Assembly (NCBI GenBank): GCA_020629755.1
Contig: JAHDCS010000008.1
Coordinates: 1 to 52,351, forward strand
Length of the DNA stretch: 52,351 bases
Direction: 5' to 3'
From: Flavobacteriales bacterium
Lineage (GTDB): Bacteria > Bacteroidota > Bacteroidia > Flavobacteriales_G > JALEGO01
The notes below the pieces were generated by a model, which saw nothing but the letters and a program-made list of their open reading frames with translations, ran no database searches and was not told the DNA's origin. Of this stretch, positions 34,623-47,284 are shown piece after piece. Within the stretch, counting starts at the first letter, position 1, and every line of letters begins with the position of its first letter. The translations under genes were made by a program, and so were the position numbers.

Positions 34623-36932
34623 ATGAAACAACTATTTTTATTTATTCTGTGTGTATTTGGGGGGATAACATATGCCCAAAAAGGGAGTGTGCGTGGCTTT
34701 GTCTATGACCAAGAGTCAGGTGAGCCCGTTATTTTTACAACCGTTTATCTAAAAGGGACCCAACTTGGTGCAGCCACTGATGTCAACGGTTTTTTCACCA
34801 TTACAGATGTACCGCCGGGGGCTCAGACCATCATGATTACCTCAATTGGCTACGATAGCTTACAAAAACAAATCAATGTGCCACAGGGAGGCATTGTCAA
34901 TGAAAAGCTTTATATCAAGCAGGCCACCTTTGAGCTAGATGTGGTGGAAATTTCAGGCGAATCACAAGTAGCTAAAACCTCTGTTCAAATGTCGGTCAAT
35001 CAGATTACCCCACAGCAAATTCAACAAATGCCTAGCGTAGGCGGTGAGGCCGATATTGCGCAGTATATGCAAGTTCTTCCGGGTGTTGTATTTACAGGCG
35101 ATCAAGGCGGGCAACTCTACATTAGAGGAGGATCTCCTATTCAAAATAAAGTACTTTTAGACGGAATGATTGTATACAATCCGTTTCATTCTATTGGCCT
35201 ATTCTCTGTATTTGAAACCGATATTATAAGAAATGCAGATATTTATACGGGAGGATTTAATGCTGAATATGGCGGAAGGATTTCTTCTATTATGGATATT
35301 ACCACAAGAGATGGTAACAAAAAACACATGGCGGGCAAAATTGGCTTAAACACCTTTGGCGCCAAAGCTGTTCTAGAAGGACCTATAAAAAAAGAAGACA
35401 AACCTGGTGGAGGATCGGCTTCTTATATTATAGCAGGTAAAACTTCGTATTTAGATCAGACTTCTAAACTATTGTACGCTTATGCCGATACAGCCGGACT
35501 GCCTTTTACCTTTACCGATCTATACGCTAAACTATCATTCAATGGAGAAAACGGCAGCAAATTCAACTTATTTGGCTTTAACTACACCGATCAGGTATCT
35601 TATGGCGCCGTATCTGACTTAAGATGGAATACTTTTGGGATTGGATCAAACTTTGTACTGATTCCGTCTAGCAGTACAACGCTAATTGATGGTAATTTTG
35701 CTTATTCTAATTATGATGTGTCATTAAAAGAGCTCAACACCAATGAACACAAAAGTAAAATCGGAAGTTTTAATCTCGATTTAAACTTCACCTCATTTCA
35801 AGGGGACAACACCTTGAAATATGGGTTTCAAATCTTAGGATTTGAAACCGATTTCACCTTTTTTAATTTCTTGAATAGAAAAATTACACAGCAAGATTTC
35901 ACCACTGAGCTTTCTGGGTATTTAAATTACACGCTCAATACCGGAAAGTTTGTTATTGATCCGGGAGTGCGTATACAATACTATGCCTCTTTAACCACTT
36001 TTTCATTTGAACCTCGATTGGGTATAAAATATAATGCTTCTGATCGGCTACGTCTTAAGCTAGCAACAGGTGTGTATTCACAAAATTTAATCAGCTCTAA
36101 CTCAGATAGAGACGTGGTGAATTTATTCAATGGGTTTTTATCTGGACCAGATAATTTGCCCGACAGCATTTATTACAGTGACGGAAGTTCAAAAGCACGT
36201 ACACACGAACTTCAAAAAGCCAATCATTTTATTGGCGGCTTTGAATATGACATCAGCAAAAGAATTAACCTAAATTTTGAAGGCTATTTAAAAGACTTCA
36301 CACAGCTCTCAAACTTAAATAGAAATAAACTCTTTGAAGACAATGCCGATAATGCCTCTAGACCTGATCTTCTCAAAAAAGATTTTGTAGTTGAAACAGG
36401 CCGCGCCTACGGATTCGACATGGTCTTAAAATACGATTACAAGCGCTTAAACTTTTGGGCAGTCTATTCTTGGTCTAAATCAGACCGTTATGATGGCATA
36501 ATTGAGTACCGGCCTATTTTTGATCGTAGACATAATGTGAATTTAGTGACCAACTATACCTTCGGAAAAGATTTAAACTGGGAGTTTAGTGTGCGATGGA
36601 ATTTTGGATCTGGTTTTCCATTTACGCAAACCCAGGGTTTTTATGAAAATATTGATTTTAGCGATGGCATTAACACAGATTACACCTCAGCCAATGGCAA
36701 CCTTGGCATCTATTATGCCGATATAAACGGGGGGCGCTTACCTGATTATCACCGTTTAGATCTTAATCTTAAACATAAGATCTACTTTGGTAAAAATTCT
36801 ATTCTAGAGGCGAATCTTGGCTTAACCAATGCCTATAACCGCTCTAATATTTTTTATTTTGACCGCATTAAATTTGAACGTGTAAATCAACTGCCTATTT
36901 TACCCTCTGCAGGGATAAGCATTACATTTTAA
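34623..36932 (+). CDS. TonB-dependent outer-membrane receptor
   Basis: The 769-residue protein has a signal peptide (1-19, ending YAQ), a carboxypeptidase-regulatory-like domain (about 22-105), a plug (about 115-220; LYIRGGSPIQNKVLLDGM) and a 22-strand-type barrel ending in aromatic Phe. It has the usual size for this class, lacks a SusD partner next to it, and so is more likely a metal-, siderophore- or small-molecule transporter than a SusC-type glycan importer. The substrate is unknown. Confidence 0.9.
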   Translation: MKQLFLFILCVFGGITYAQKGSVRGFVYDQESGEPVIFTTVYLKGTQLGAATDVNGFFTITDVPPGAQTIMITSIGYDSLQKQINVPQGGIVNEKLYIKQATFELDVVEISGESQVAKTSVQMSVNQITPQQIQQMPSVGGEADIAQYMQVLPGVVFTGDQGGQLYIRGGSPIQNKVLLDGMIVYNPFHSIGLFSVFETDIIRNADIYTGGFNAEYGGRISSIMDITTRDGNKKHMAGKIGLNTFGAKAVLEGPIKKEDKPGGGSASYIIAGKTSYLDQTSKLLYAYADTAGLPFTFTDLYAKLSFNGENGSKFNLFGFNYTDQVSYGAVSDLRWNTFGIGSNFVLIPSSSTTLIDGNFAYSNYDVSLKELNTNEHKSKIGSFNLDLNFTSFQGDNTLKYGFQILGFETDFTFFNFLNRKITQQDFTTELSGYLNYTLNTGKFVIDPGVRIQYYASLTTFSFEPRLGIKYNASDRLRLKLATGVYSQNLISSNSDRDVVNLFNGFLSGPDNLPDSIYYSDGSSKARTHELQKANHFIGGFEYDISKRINLNFEGYLKDFTQLSNLNRNKLFEDNADNASRPDLLKKDFVVETGRAYGFDMVLKYDYKRLNFWAVYSWSKSDRYDGIIEYRPIFDRRHNVNLVTNYTFGKDLNWEFSVRWNFGSGFPFTQTQGFYENIDFSDGINTDYTSANGNLGIYYADINGGRLPDYHRLDLNLKHKIYFGKNSILEANLGLTNAYNRSNIFYFDRIKFERVNQLPILPSAGISITF

Positions 36933-36985
36933 TCTGTTTTGTAAGGCCTTTTATTTGATTTCGTTATTCTTTTAAACCCTTATAT

Positions 36986-37723
36986 ATGAAATTCTCTATC
37001 ACTTTACTCTCAGCAGCACTAAGCCTTGTCTTTTGTTCTTTTGTCACAAATCCAGGTAGCGGAAACACGAACATCCATGCCTCATTTGATTTGTTGTTAA
37101 AAAAACATGTGAGTGCTTCAGGAAAAGTAAATTATTCTGGGTTAAAATTAGACAAAACCAAACTGAACAACTATATAGAAACCCTTCAGAACAATCTCCC
37201 TACATCTAATTGGAGACGATCTAAAACACTTGCTTTTTGGATTAACACCTACAATGCTTTTACGCTTCAATTAATGATCTCTCACTGGCCAGTTAAAAGT
37301 ATAAAAGAGATTAAAAAAGAGGGCAAAGGCCCTTGGGATATACGCTTTATTAAAATAGGGGGAAAAACCTACAGCCTTAATGATATTGAGCATAATATCA
37401 TCCGTGCAAAATTTAATGAACCACGCATTCATTTTGCTGTTAATTGCGCCTCAAAAGGTTGTCCTGTATTATTAAACCGGGCGTATACTGCTTCTAACCT
37501 TGAGTCTTTATTGCATGCACAAACCAAAAAATTCATTAACGATCCTTCCAAAAATAAACTCTCTACAGGGGCTATTCAAATATCAAAACTCTTTGACTGG
37601 TATAAATCTGACTTTACTAAAAAGGGCGATCTTATTGATTTTATAAACCAATACACCTCTTTAAAAATTAGTAAAACCGCTAAAATTTCATACATGCCGT
37701 ACAGCTGGGCTGTCAATAACTAG
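36986..37723 (+). CDS. DUF547 family secreted protein
   Basis: The 245-residue protein has a signal peptide (about 1-20). The DUF547 body has LAFWINTYNAFTLQLM, GGKTYSLNDIEHNIIR, HFAVNCASKGCPVL (with a conserved Cys pair) and a C-terminal FDWYKSDF. The HFAVNCAS segment resembles cysteine-containing active sites, but a reaction is not established. It is a paralogue of the truncated gene at 1-436. Confidence 0.87.
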   Translation: MKFSITLLSAALSLVFCSFVTNPGSGNTNIHASFDLLLKKHVSASGKVNYSGLKLDKTKLNNYIETLQNNLPTSNWRRSKTLAFWINTYNAFTLQLMISHWPVKSIKEIKKEGKGPWDIRFIKIGGKTYSLNDIEHNIIRAKFNEPRIHFAVNCASKGCPVLLNRAYTASNLESLLHAQTKKFINDPSKNKLSTGAIQISKLFDWYKSDFTKKGDLIDFINQYTSLKISKTAKISYMPYSWAVNN

Positions 37724-37759
37724 ATTGTTTATTTATGCATTAAGCCTCTATTGACTTTA

Positions 37760-37798
37760 AACAGATTAAGCTCTATTTTTATGGTTCTTTAATCTGTT
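37760..37798 (+). promoter_or_regulatory. Hairpin abutting the mgtE start codon
   Basis: Arms AACAGATTAA (37760-37769) and TTAATCTGTT (37789-37798) are perfectly complementary with a 19-base loop, and the second arm ends exactly at the base before the ATG. It could terminate the DUF547 transcript, bind a regulator, or restrict translation of mgtE. Confidence 0.5.
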
Positions 37799-39154
37799 AT
37801 GGCCTTTACGTTAACCAAAGAGTATGTTGAAAAAATAAAGCTTCTTATAGAAGCCCAGGATACTAATGAGGTTAAAGTACTGACTGAAGAGTTGCACCAA
37901 GCCGATATCGCTGAGCTTTTTAAAGAACTTGACGTCAATCAAGCAAAATTTATTTTTAGCTCACTCTCTACCAGATTAGCTGCAAATGTTTTGGTAGAAT
38001 TACAAGAAGATCAGACTGAAAAATTACTCGCCCTCTATTCAGCAAAAGAAATTGCAAACGACTTGATGGACTCTCTTGAGTCAGATGATGCCGCTTATAT
38101 TTTATCAAATCTAGATGGCGAAAAAAAAGCCGCCGTCTTAGCCCAAATCAAAGATCTTGAACAAGCCAGTGATATTGTAGACATCTTAAACTACCAAGAA
38201 GGGACTGCGGGCGCGCTAATGGCCAAGGAACTCATTGTGGTCAAAGACACCTGGACAGTGGCCGAATGCACCAAAGAAATCAAAAAAAAAGCACAAGAAA
38301 TAGACCAGATTCTAAAGGTGTATGTGACCTCTAGTCAAGATCAGCTCGTAGGCACCTTATCTTTAAAAGCAGTTTTGGTTTCAAACCCAAAAACACTTAT
38401 CAAAAGAAAGTTTAATAAAAACTTTATCTCCGTAAGTGCCAATCAACAACTTGAAGAAGTCGCCAACTTAATGGACAAGTACGACCTAGTCGTAGTGCCT
38501 GTAGTCAATGAATTAGGGCAGCTTTTAGGGCGAATTACCATAGATGATGTGATCGACTTTATTAAAGACGAGGCCGACAAAGATTACCAAATTGCATCGG
38601 GTTACTCTCAAATGGTTGAAAGTTCTGACTCTGTGTTCACCATTACACGCTCTAGATTGCCTTGGCTTTTGATTGGTTTATTTGGGGGGATTTTAGGTTC
38701 GCGTGTTATTGCCCAATATGAAGACCAGATTCAATTGCATCCTGAAATGGCTTATTTCATACCCTTAATTGCAGCCATGGCTGGCAATGCTGGCGTTCAA
38801 TCATCGGCCATTGTGGTGCAGTCATTGGCCAACAAAACCATGGGGCTTGGCGGATTTAAAAGAAAGCTCTTAAAAGAAATTTACGTGTCCTTACTCAATG
38901 GCACGGCTTGTTCGATCGTTATTTTTGTTTATACGCTTATCGTGGGCAGCTCTCTTTCTCTGGGGCTCACAATTAGTAGTGCTCTTTTTTCAGTCATTAT
39001 ATTTGCGACTCTATTTGGCGCCATCACTCCGCTTGTACTTAACCGTTATAAAATTGACCCAGCCATTGCTACAGGCCCCTTTATTACGACCATCAATGAT
39101 ATTTTAGGATTAATTATATACTTTTTAATCGGAAAAGTCATGTATGGTGGTTAA
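37799..39154 (+). CDS. mgtE: Magnesium transporter MgtE
   Basis: The 451-residue length matches the family. The N-terminal superhelical domain covers about 5-130 and includes LHQADIAELFKEL (28-40). A CBS pair follows (about 135-255; EGTAGALM, then LGRITIDDVIDF). Five C-terminal membrane helices (about 285-450) include PLIAAMAGNAGVQSSAIVVQ. MgtE imports Mg2+ and is gated by cytosolic Mg2+ sensed by the N and CBS domains. Regulation may involve the hairpin abutting its start. Confidence 0.95.
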   Translation: MAFTLTKEYVEKIKLLIEAQDTNEVKVLTEELHQADIAELFKELDVNQAKFIFSSLSTRLAANVLVELQEDQTEKLLALYSAKEIANDLMDSLESDDAAYILSNLDGEKKAAVLAQIKDLEQASDIVDILNYQEGTAGALMAKELIVVKDTWTVAECTKEIKKKAQEIDQILKVYVTSSQDQLVGTLSLKAVLVSNPKTLIKRKFNKNFISVSANQQLEEVANLMDKYDLVVVPVVNELGQLLGRITIDDVIDFIKDEADKDYQIASGYSQMVESSDSVFTITRSRLPWLLIGLFGGILGSRVIAQYEDQIQLHPEMAYFIPLIAAMAGNAGVQSSAIVVQSLANKTMGLGGFKRKLLKEIYVSLLNGTACSIVIFVYTLIVGSSLSLGLTISSALFSVIIFATLFGAITPLVLNRYKIDPAIATGPFITTINDILGLIIYFLIGKVMYGG

Positions 39155-39177
39155 ATGCCCTTATGGCATAGATGGCT

Positions 39178-40014
39178 TTACCATAAATGAACTTTAGAAT
39201 AGGCATTTCCGCTTACTCTGATGTAAAACAGAGCATTTACATCCTTTTTAGAAAATAAATCATTAACAGCAAAGCTATTTTTATCTGGGTTGATTCTTAC
39301 GCGTTTCTTGCCAATCAGCCTGTATGAAGCGTCTAATAGATCAATATCAAAATGCGTATCCGTAGGGCTAAATATTAAAATATTTGACTCCTCAGCTGTT
39401 TTTTCAATAAAAGAAGAGCTTTTAGACACTCTACACGCTTTAGACGATATGATTTGAGAAGTAAGTAATTTTCCGTTTTGATTTTTTTGCACTATTCTGT
39501 AGGTGTTTTTTTGGGGGGATAGCTCAGCGTAAAGCGCTGATGGGCACAATGTATTTTCTTTACAGATCGGCTCAAATGAACTGCCATCGTGGCTTTTTTC
39601 AATCCAAAAAGAAGAATGTGGTTTTGCCTCTATGATATCTACTTGCAGAAGGCCTTTGGCTTGTTCACAAGTAAGTTTAGGGGTCGATAAGACAGATGAA
39701 AATTGATCTTCTTCAATGCCTACAGAAAATCTTTCTTGTTCTGAAAAATGCCCATAAATCGCATTGAGCAGCATGGGTTTTTTTTCTAGGGGCAAAGAAA
39801 AATCACGAAAAGCATGTTCTGTTGTAACTGTAGTATGTGCATCAAAAGTGGCATATACATCTGCTAAAAAATCTTCATTATTCTGGTACAGACTTATGCC
39901 TTTAGATTTTTCAGAAGCAAAATTTAAAAAGGTAAATGAATTTTGTGTGTTTTGCGCAGCACACATCCCCCCTGAACACAAAAAAGTAAATATGGTATAG
40001 ATTAAATTGCGCAT
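39178..40014 (-). CDS. Hypothetical secreted protein with degenerate sorting-like C-terminus
   Basis: Starting from the ATG at 40014 (278 residues) gives a clean signal peptide ending CAAQ (about 21); an in-frame upstream ATG at 40050 would place 12 polar residues in front of it. No domain is recognised. The C-terminal region (about 210-278) has the spacing of a T9SS tail (ILIFSPTDTHFDIDL, then FYIRVSGNAYSKVHLW) but lacks the usual NP motif. It follows the beta-helical T9SS protein at 40082-41659 on the same strand and may work with it. Confidence 0.6.
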   Translation of the reverse strand: MRNLIYTIFTFLCSGGMCAAQNTQNSFTFLNFASEKSKGISLYQNNEDFLADVYATFDAHTTVTTEHAFRDFSLPLEKKPMLLNAIYGHFSEQERFSVGIEEDQFSSVLSTPKLTCEQAKGLLQVDIIEAKPHSSFWIEKSHDGSSFEPICKENTLCPSALYAELSPQKNTYRIVQKNQNGKLLTSQIISSKACRVSKSSSFIEKTAEESNILIFSPTDTHFDIDLLDASYRLIGKKRVRINPDKNSFAVNDLFSKKDVNALFYIRVSGNAYSKVHLW

Positions 40015-40081
40015 AAGTGTCTTAACGGTAGAATTAGAAATTGGTTTCAAAAAAACGACCCTAAAAGTGTGTCAGTTAATC

Positions 40082-41659
40082 TTAACGAATAAATAAGACT
40101 TTAGAATGGACTTCTTTCTCGTTAAATAGCTTCACTAAATAGGTGCCCGTCGCAAGCCCTCTAGTAGGCATTTCTATATTATTTAACCCTTTCTGAACGC
40201 TAATGCTCTGAGGGTTTTGAATCTGCTTGCCTTCAATACTAAAGAGCTGGTAAGTATATGCCCCTGAAAATTGAGATTGAATACTCAGTAAAATCCTTTG
40301 ATTATCAAAACTAGTAATTTGCACATGGTTTTTATCGATTATACAGGTAGAGGCAAAAATAATATCACTCAGATTCTGCGTGCCATTTAAATCGACCTGG
40401 TTTAAGCGATAATATCCCTCTTTATTAGGAATTTCATAGGTATACTCATTCAAGACATTACTGTTTGGGCTTTCAGGAAAAACAGTCCCTATAGATTCGA
40501 AGTTTGAGGCATCACTACTATGTTCTATAATATAATGACTGTTGTTTGTTTCAGAAGCTGTCGTCCAAGACAATACAGGGCTTTCGTCGGTACAGTTGCG
40601 TTGAAACCGCACTAGTTCGACTGGCAATACAAATGGACTCCTGCCAATGGTAAAACGCGAAAACCCATCAAAACTGCCTTTGCTCGCTACTCCGCCTGCA
40701 ACAGTTCTACCCGTAGTCGACGCAGCGGGTAAATCTGTGGTGCTTTCAAAAGTGTCAAAATCTGCAAAATCAGTAGACGCATCTGGTCTTTTAATCACTG
40801 TAAAGGTATTATCCGTGAGCCCAGAAGTAAGATCGTTTAAAGAGAGGTCTATATTATAATCTCCTGATGTTAAGGCTACATCTGGTGTAATGAGCCATTC
40901 TACATACTCTCCATCTGAATTCTGTAACACAGATGTTAATTGTGTACCTAACTCTGTGATGTTGGCTGAAAAAAGCTGAGCATCTGTATTATTGCCTGAA
41001 AATGTATTTTCAAATACGCTGACATCTACCCTAGATGGCCCTGTAAATGTAGCTCCAGATGTTACGGTTGCTTTGTGATAATTCTTAGCCAATAAGCCAT
41101 CGCCAACCGGAAAATCATATACTGTAGAGGTTGTTGTATTTCGTCGCAGCTCTCCGTTTACAAAACTTGTAGTTGCACCTCCGCTTACAGCTCCAGCAAC
41201 ATTATCTAAACAATGCATGTATTTACCTGATGCTGTAGTAAAAAATCCAGCAGTTAAAGTAAGTACGCCTTCAACTGAAGCCGACTGATTCACATTAATG
41301 TTTTGTGCTGATCTATTAATCTGAATATTTTCAAATGTGGTTTCTTTTGTGCCGCCTATAATTAAATTGTTGTTCGCCCCAATAAACTGCGTTAAGCCTG
41401 TTTTGTCTAAATTAGAAAACCCGGTTGAAGTTGCATTATTATTAATAAAGTCTCCTTCTAAAATAATCGTTCCGTCTTGATCAATTTCTCCGTCTGAAGA
41501 AGTCACATAATCGCCTTTTGTATCCCCATCAATATAGATATACGTTCCTGAAGATATGACAATATCTGCCCCTTGATTTATCACCCCACCATCAGGGGTT
41601 TGGGCCAGCACAGGCAAACACATCAAATATAAGTAAACAAGAGGCAATAGGTTTTTCAT
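40082..41659 (-). CDS. Secreted beta-rich protein with T9SS type A sorting domain
   Basis: The 525-residue protein has a signal peptide (1-19, ending VLAQ) and a repetitive region rich in Thr, Ser and Asn (about 25-320; TIILEGDFINNNA, FENIQINRSA) typical of beta-helical surface proteins. A SWTTASETNNSHYIIEHS block (about 365-382) follows. The final tail (about 450-525) ends GTYLVKLFNEKEVHSKVLF, a T9SS type A sorting domain. It is probably surface-displayed; the ligand is unknown. Confidence 0.78.
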   Translation of the reverse strand: MKNLLPLVYLYLMCLPVLAQTPDGGVINQGADIVISSGTYIYIDGDTKGDYVTSSDGEIDQDGTIILEGDFINNNATSTGFSNLDKTGLTQFIGANNNLIIGGTKETTFENIQINRSAQNINVNQSASVEGVLTLTAGFFTTASGKYMHCLDNVAGAVSGGATTSFVNGELRRNTTTSTVYDFPVGDGLLAKNYHKATVTSGATFTGPSRVDVSVFENTFSGNNTDAQLFSANITELGTQLTSVLQNSDGEYVEWLITPDVALTSGDYNIDLSLNDLTSGLTDNTFTVIKRPDASTDFADFDTFESTTDLPAASTTGRTVAGGVASKGSFDGFSRFTIGRSPFVLPVELVRFQRNCTDESPVLSWTTASETNNSHYIIEHSSDASNFESIGTVFPESPNSNVLNEYTYEIPNKEGYYRLNQVDLNGTQNLSDIIFASTCIIDKNHVQITSFDNQRILLSIQSQFSGAYTYQLFSIEGKQIQNPQSISVQKGLNNIEMPTRGLATGTYLVKLFNEKEVHSKVLFIR

Positions 41660-41725
41660 GTTATGCAGGTATACGGTTCATCTTAGTATTAAGTTACATT
41701 TTTTTAATCCTTTTAAGGTATTTTT

Positions 41726-42992
41726 TTATTGAAATTCGTATCCGATGTCTTTTCTGTAAAATTTATAATCAAATCGTATCTGTTCACAGTCTTTGTAAAT
41801 CTTATCAAATACACCTTTACAGGTAGCCTGTTTTGCTTGCAAGGCCAACACACGCCCAGACGATGTATAGTAGCGCTCGTCTTTTTGCCAGATGCCTGCA
41901 AAAACAGCTTTGCTCTCTTGAAGTTTATCTAAACCTGTAATTTCAAGGTTCTTTTCATAGTGTCCTGGATATCCACCCGAAACCAACACCACGCACCCAG
42001 AATAATCTGATGAAACAGTAAAAGCATCAGATTTTTGTTCTATATACAAAGACCTGATTTTCTCTAAGAAATCATCTTCTATCCTAGGCAGTACCACTTG
42101 AGTTTCAGGATCACCCATTCGCACATTGTACTCAATAACATACGGATTGCCCTTTACATTTATCAGCCCGAAAAACAAAAAACCAGAATAGTCAACATCA
42201 TCAGCTTTTAAACCCTTTAAAGTAGGGATAATAATCTGTTGCTGCACCTTTTCTTTAAAGGCATCATCGACAAATCCGACAGGCGAAATCGCCCCCATCC
42301 CTCCAGTATTGGCTCCAGTATCGCCCTCACCAATGCGTTTATAATCTTTAGCTTCTGGCAATAAATAGTATTGATTCTTGTGTGTAAGAATAAAGAAAGA
42401 GACTTCAATCCCTTCTAAGAATTCTTCGATCACGACTGTTTTACCCGATGCACCTAGAGCATTATCATATAACAGCGCTTTGAGTTTATCTTTTGCTTCT
42501 AGTATATCGTGTAAAATAAAAACGCCTTTACCCGCTGCTAATCCATCTGCTTTTAACACATAAGGCGCTGACAAAGAGTCTAAAAATGCATAGCCCTCTT
42601 TGATGCTTCCGGGGGTTACCTTTACATATTTTGCGGTCGGAATACTATGCTTTAGCATAAATTCCTTTGCAAACGCTTTACTGCTTTCAAGTTTTGCGGC
42701 CCGCCCATTAGGCCCCACAATAATAAGTTCTGATAAGGCCGTCTGTTCATTTAAATAATCTACAAGGCCATCTGCTAGAGGTTTCTCGGGGCCAATGATT
42801 AAGAGATTAATCTTGTTTTTTTTAATGATCTGTGCAATGCCTTCAAAATCAGTAAGGGCACAGTCAAGGTTAGTTCCTAAAAGGTCTGTGCCTGGATTAC
42901 CGGGAGCAACAAACAAATGATTTAAACTTGGGCTTTGTGAAATCTTTAAGGCAAAGGCATGTTCACGACCCCCGCTCCCCAAAATAAGTACG

Positions 42993-43003
<11 letters not shown>
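41726..43003 (-). CDS. purD: Phosphoribosylamine--glycine ligase
   Basis: The 425-residue ATP-grasp enzyme catalyses the second step of purine synthesis (formation of glycinamide ribonucleotide). The start chosen is ATG 43003, giving MKNNVLILGSGGREHAFA with the N-terminal glycine loop; an ATG at 43033 would add ten unconserved residues. EYNVRMGDPETQVVLPRI and GGMGAISPVG are clear. It overlaps the MORN lipoprotein gene by 11 bases and is the last gene of the ligA operon. Confidence 0.95.
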
Positions 43004-46013
<3,010 letters not shown>

Positions 46014-46033
46014 TCAAATTTAAACAGTTTCTC

Positions 46034-46043
46034 TGATCAACTA
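46034..46043. repeat. Left target-site duplication of the MITE-like element
   Basis: TGATCAACTA, a perfect copy of the sequence at 46353-46362. The two copies directly flank the terminal inverted repeats, as expected after transposition. Confidence 0.85.
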
Positions 46044-46352
46044 TTGGAGTTACCCCTTTTTTCATTACCGGATCTTTCATAAATCTTATTATCATTGAAT
46101 TTTAGAGATTTCACAAGTGAAAAAGAAAATTTTCATAGTGCGCTCAAAAGTGCGCTGGCCTGCCAAGAATGGCGGGCGTGGGTTGAAGGTGAATAGAAAA
46201 TGTGGCTTTGCAGGGCTGGCCTTGTGGGCTACATTTTCTAGAGGTGGGTAGATAGCTTCATTCTTGGCTTGAATTTTCGTTCTTTTCTTCAAGGAAAAGG
46301 ACAAAAAATAAGGATAGAAGAAAATAACTTAAAAAAGACCGGGTAACTCCAA
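46044..46352. mobile_element. MITE-like non-autonomous element, 309 bp
   Basis: Perfect 12-bp terminal inverted repeats, TTGGAGTTACCC (46044-46055) and GGGTAACTCCAA (46341-46352), are bounded by a 10-bp target duplication. Inside are two further perfect inverted repeats nested around the middle: GCCAAGAATG/CATTCTTGGC (46162-46171, 46259-46268) and TAGAAAATGT/ACATTTTCTA (46194-46203, 46231-46240). The centre is noticeably more GC-rich than the flanks. It has no transposase gene; a short minus-strand reading frame (46092-46304) looks non-coding. Removing the element and one target copy leaves an intergenic gap of only 67 bases between the divergent barrel gene and M23 gene. The 386-base gap 46014-46399 holds nothing else recognisable apart from a possible promoter element. 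Confidence 0.82.
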
Positions 46353-46362
46353 TGATCAACTA
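46353..46362. repeat. Right target-site duplication of the MITE-like element
   Basis: TGATCAACTA, identical to 46034-46043 and in the same orientation. Confidence 0.85.
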
Positions 46363-46399
46363 AATTTTACTTGCGTTAATTAATCTTGTAATTTTAAGG

Positions 46400-47284
46400 G
46401 TGGCTTTATTTAAAAATAAGAGCAATGATGATGCACAGAGCGAAATTGTAGAACGCTTAAGAAGTAAATTTCGTTTAGTTGTAATAAATGATGAGACCTT
46501 CGAAGAACGATTTTCACTCAAGTTAACCCCTTTGAATTTATTTGTTTGGGGGGGAGTTAGTTTGTTTGTACTGATCTTATTGATCTACTCTCTTATTGCT
46601 TTTACCTCGCTTAGAGAATATATTCCGGGTTATGCAGATATTTCGACTCGAAAAAATGCTATTTATGCGACTATAAAAACAGATTCGCTACATCAGGTTA
46701 TCTTAAATCAGCAACTCTATATTGACAACATTAGAGCGGTCATTAACGGAAAGCCCATTGAGCGAATAGACCAATTAGATTCTACTCAAGCGGTTGTAAC
46801 AGAAATAAATGACCAAGAACTCAAAGCCGATTCTATGCTTAAAAAGATTGTAGAACTAGAAGATAGTTATAACATTAGTACAGACAGCCTCTCTGAATAC
46901 GAAGTAAATTTATCTAATATTTATTTTTATCCGCCTTTAAAAGGAAGTATCTCAAACCGTTTTGATGTAGATAAAAATCATTTGGGTATTGATATTGTGG
47001 CGCCAAAAAATGAAGCCGTTAAAACCGTAATGGATGGCACTGTTATTTTTGCCTCATGGACGCCTGAAACAGGTCATGTCATTCATGTTCAACATCCATT
47101 AAACATCATTTCTATATACAAACACAACTCACGACTTCTCAAAATCGAGGGCGAACGGGTAAAAGCGGGTGAAGCCATTGCTATAATCGGAAACACTGGA
47201 GAATTAAGCACGGGGCCCCATGTACATTTTGAACTCTGGCACCAAGGTAAAGCTGTAAACCCCGAAAAATTCATTGTGTTTTAG
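46400..47284 (+). CDS. M23 (LytM-type) peptidase, membrane-anchored
   Basis: The 294-residue protein has a cytoplasmic N-terminus, one membrane helix (about 48-69) and a periplasmic coiled region (about 90-170). The C-terminal peptidase domain has zinc ligands His194 and Asp198 in HLGIDI and a GPHVHFELW motif (His274, His276). It looks catalytically intact and probably cleaves peptidoglycan cross-links. The start is GTG at 46400; a near -7 element TAATCTTG lies at 46381-46388. The end overlaps a stable hairpin. Confidence 0.9.
   Translation: MALFKNKSNDDAQSEIVERLRSKFRLVVINDETFEERFSLKLTPLNLFVWGGVSLFVLILLIYSLIAFTSLREYIPGYADISTRKNAIYATIKTDSLHQVILNQQLYIDNIRAVINGKPIERIDQLDSTQAVVTEINDQELKADSMLKKIVELEDSYNISTDSLSEYEVNLSNIYFYPPLKGSISNRFDVDKNHLGIDIVAPKNEAVKTVMDGTVIFASWTPETGHVIHVQHPLNIISIYKHNSRLLKIEGERVKAGEAIAIIGNTGELSTGPHVHFELWHQGKAVNPEKFIVF

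Noticed and set aside
39155-39169. ATGCC/GGCAT hairpin after mgtE
   Set aside because: A 5-bp stem without a T tract is too weak to call a terminator.
46092-46304. Short minus-strand reading frame within the MITE-like element
   Set aside because: It covers the nested inverted repeats and terminal region of the element, has no recognisable domain, and similar frames are a known by-product of repeated non-coding DNA.
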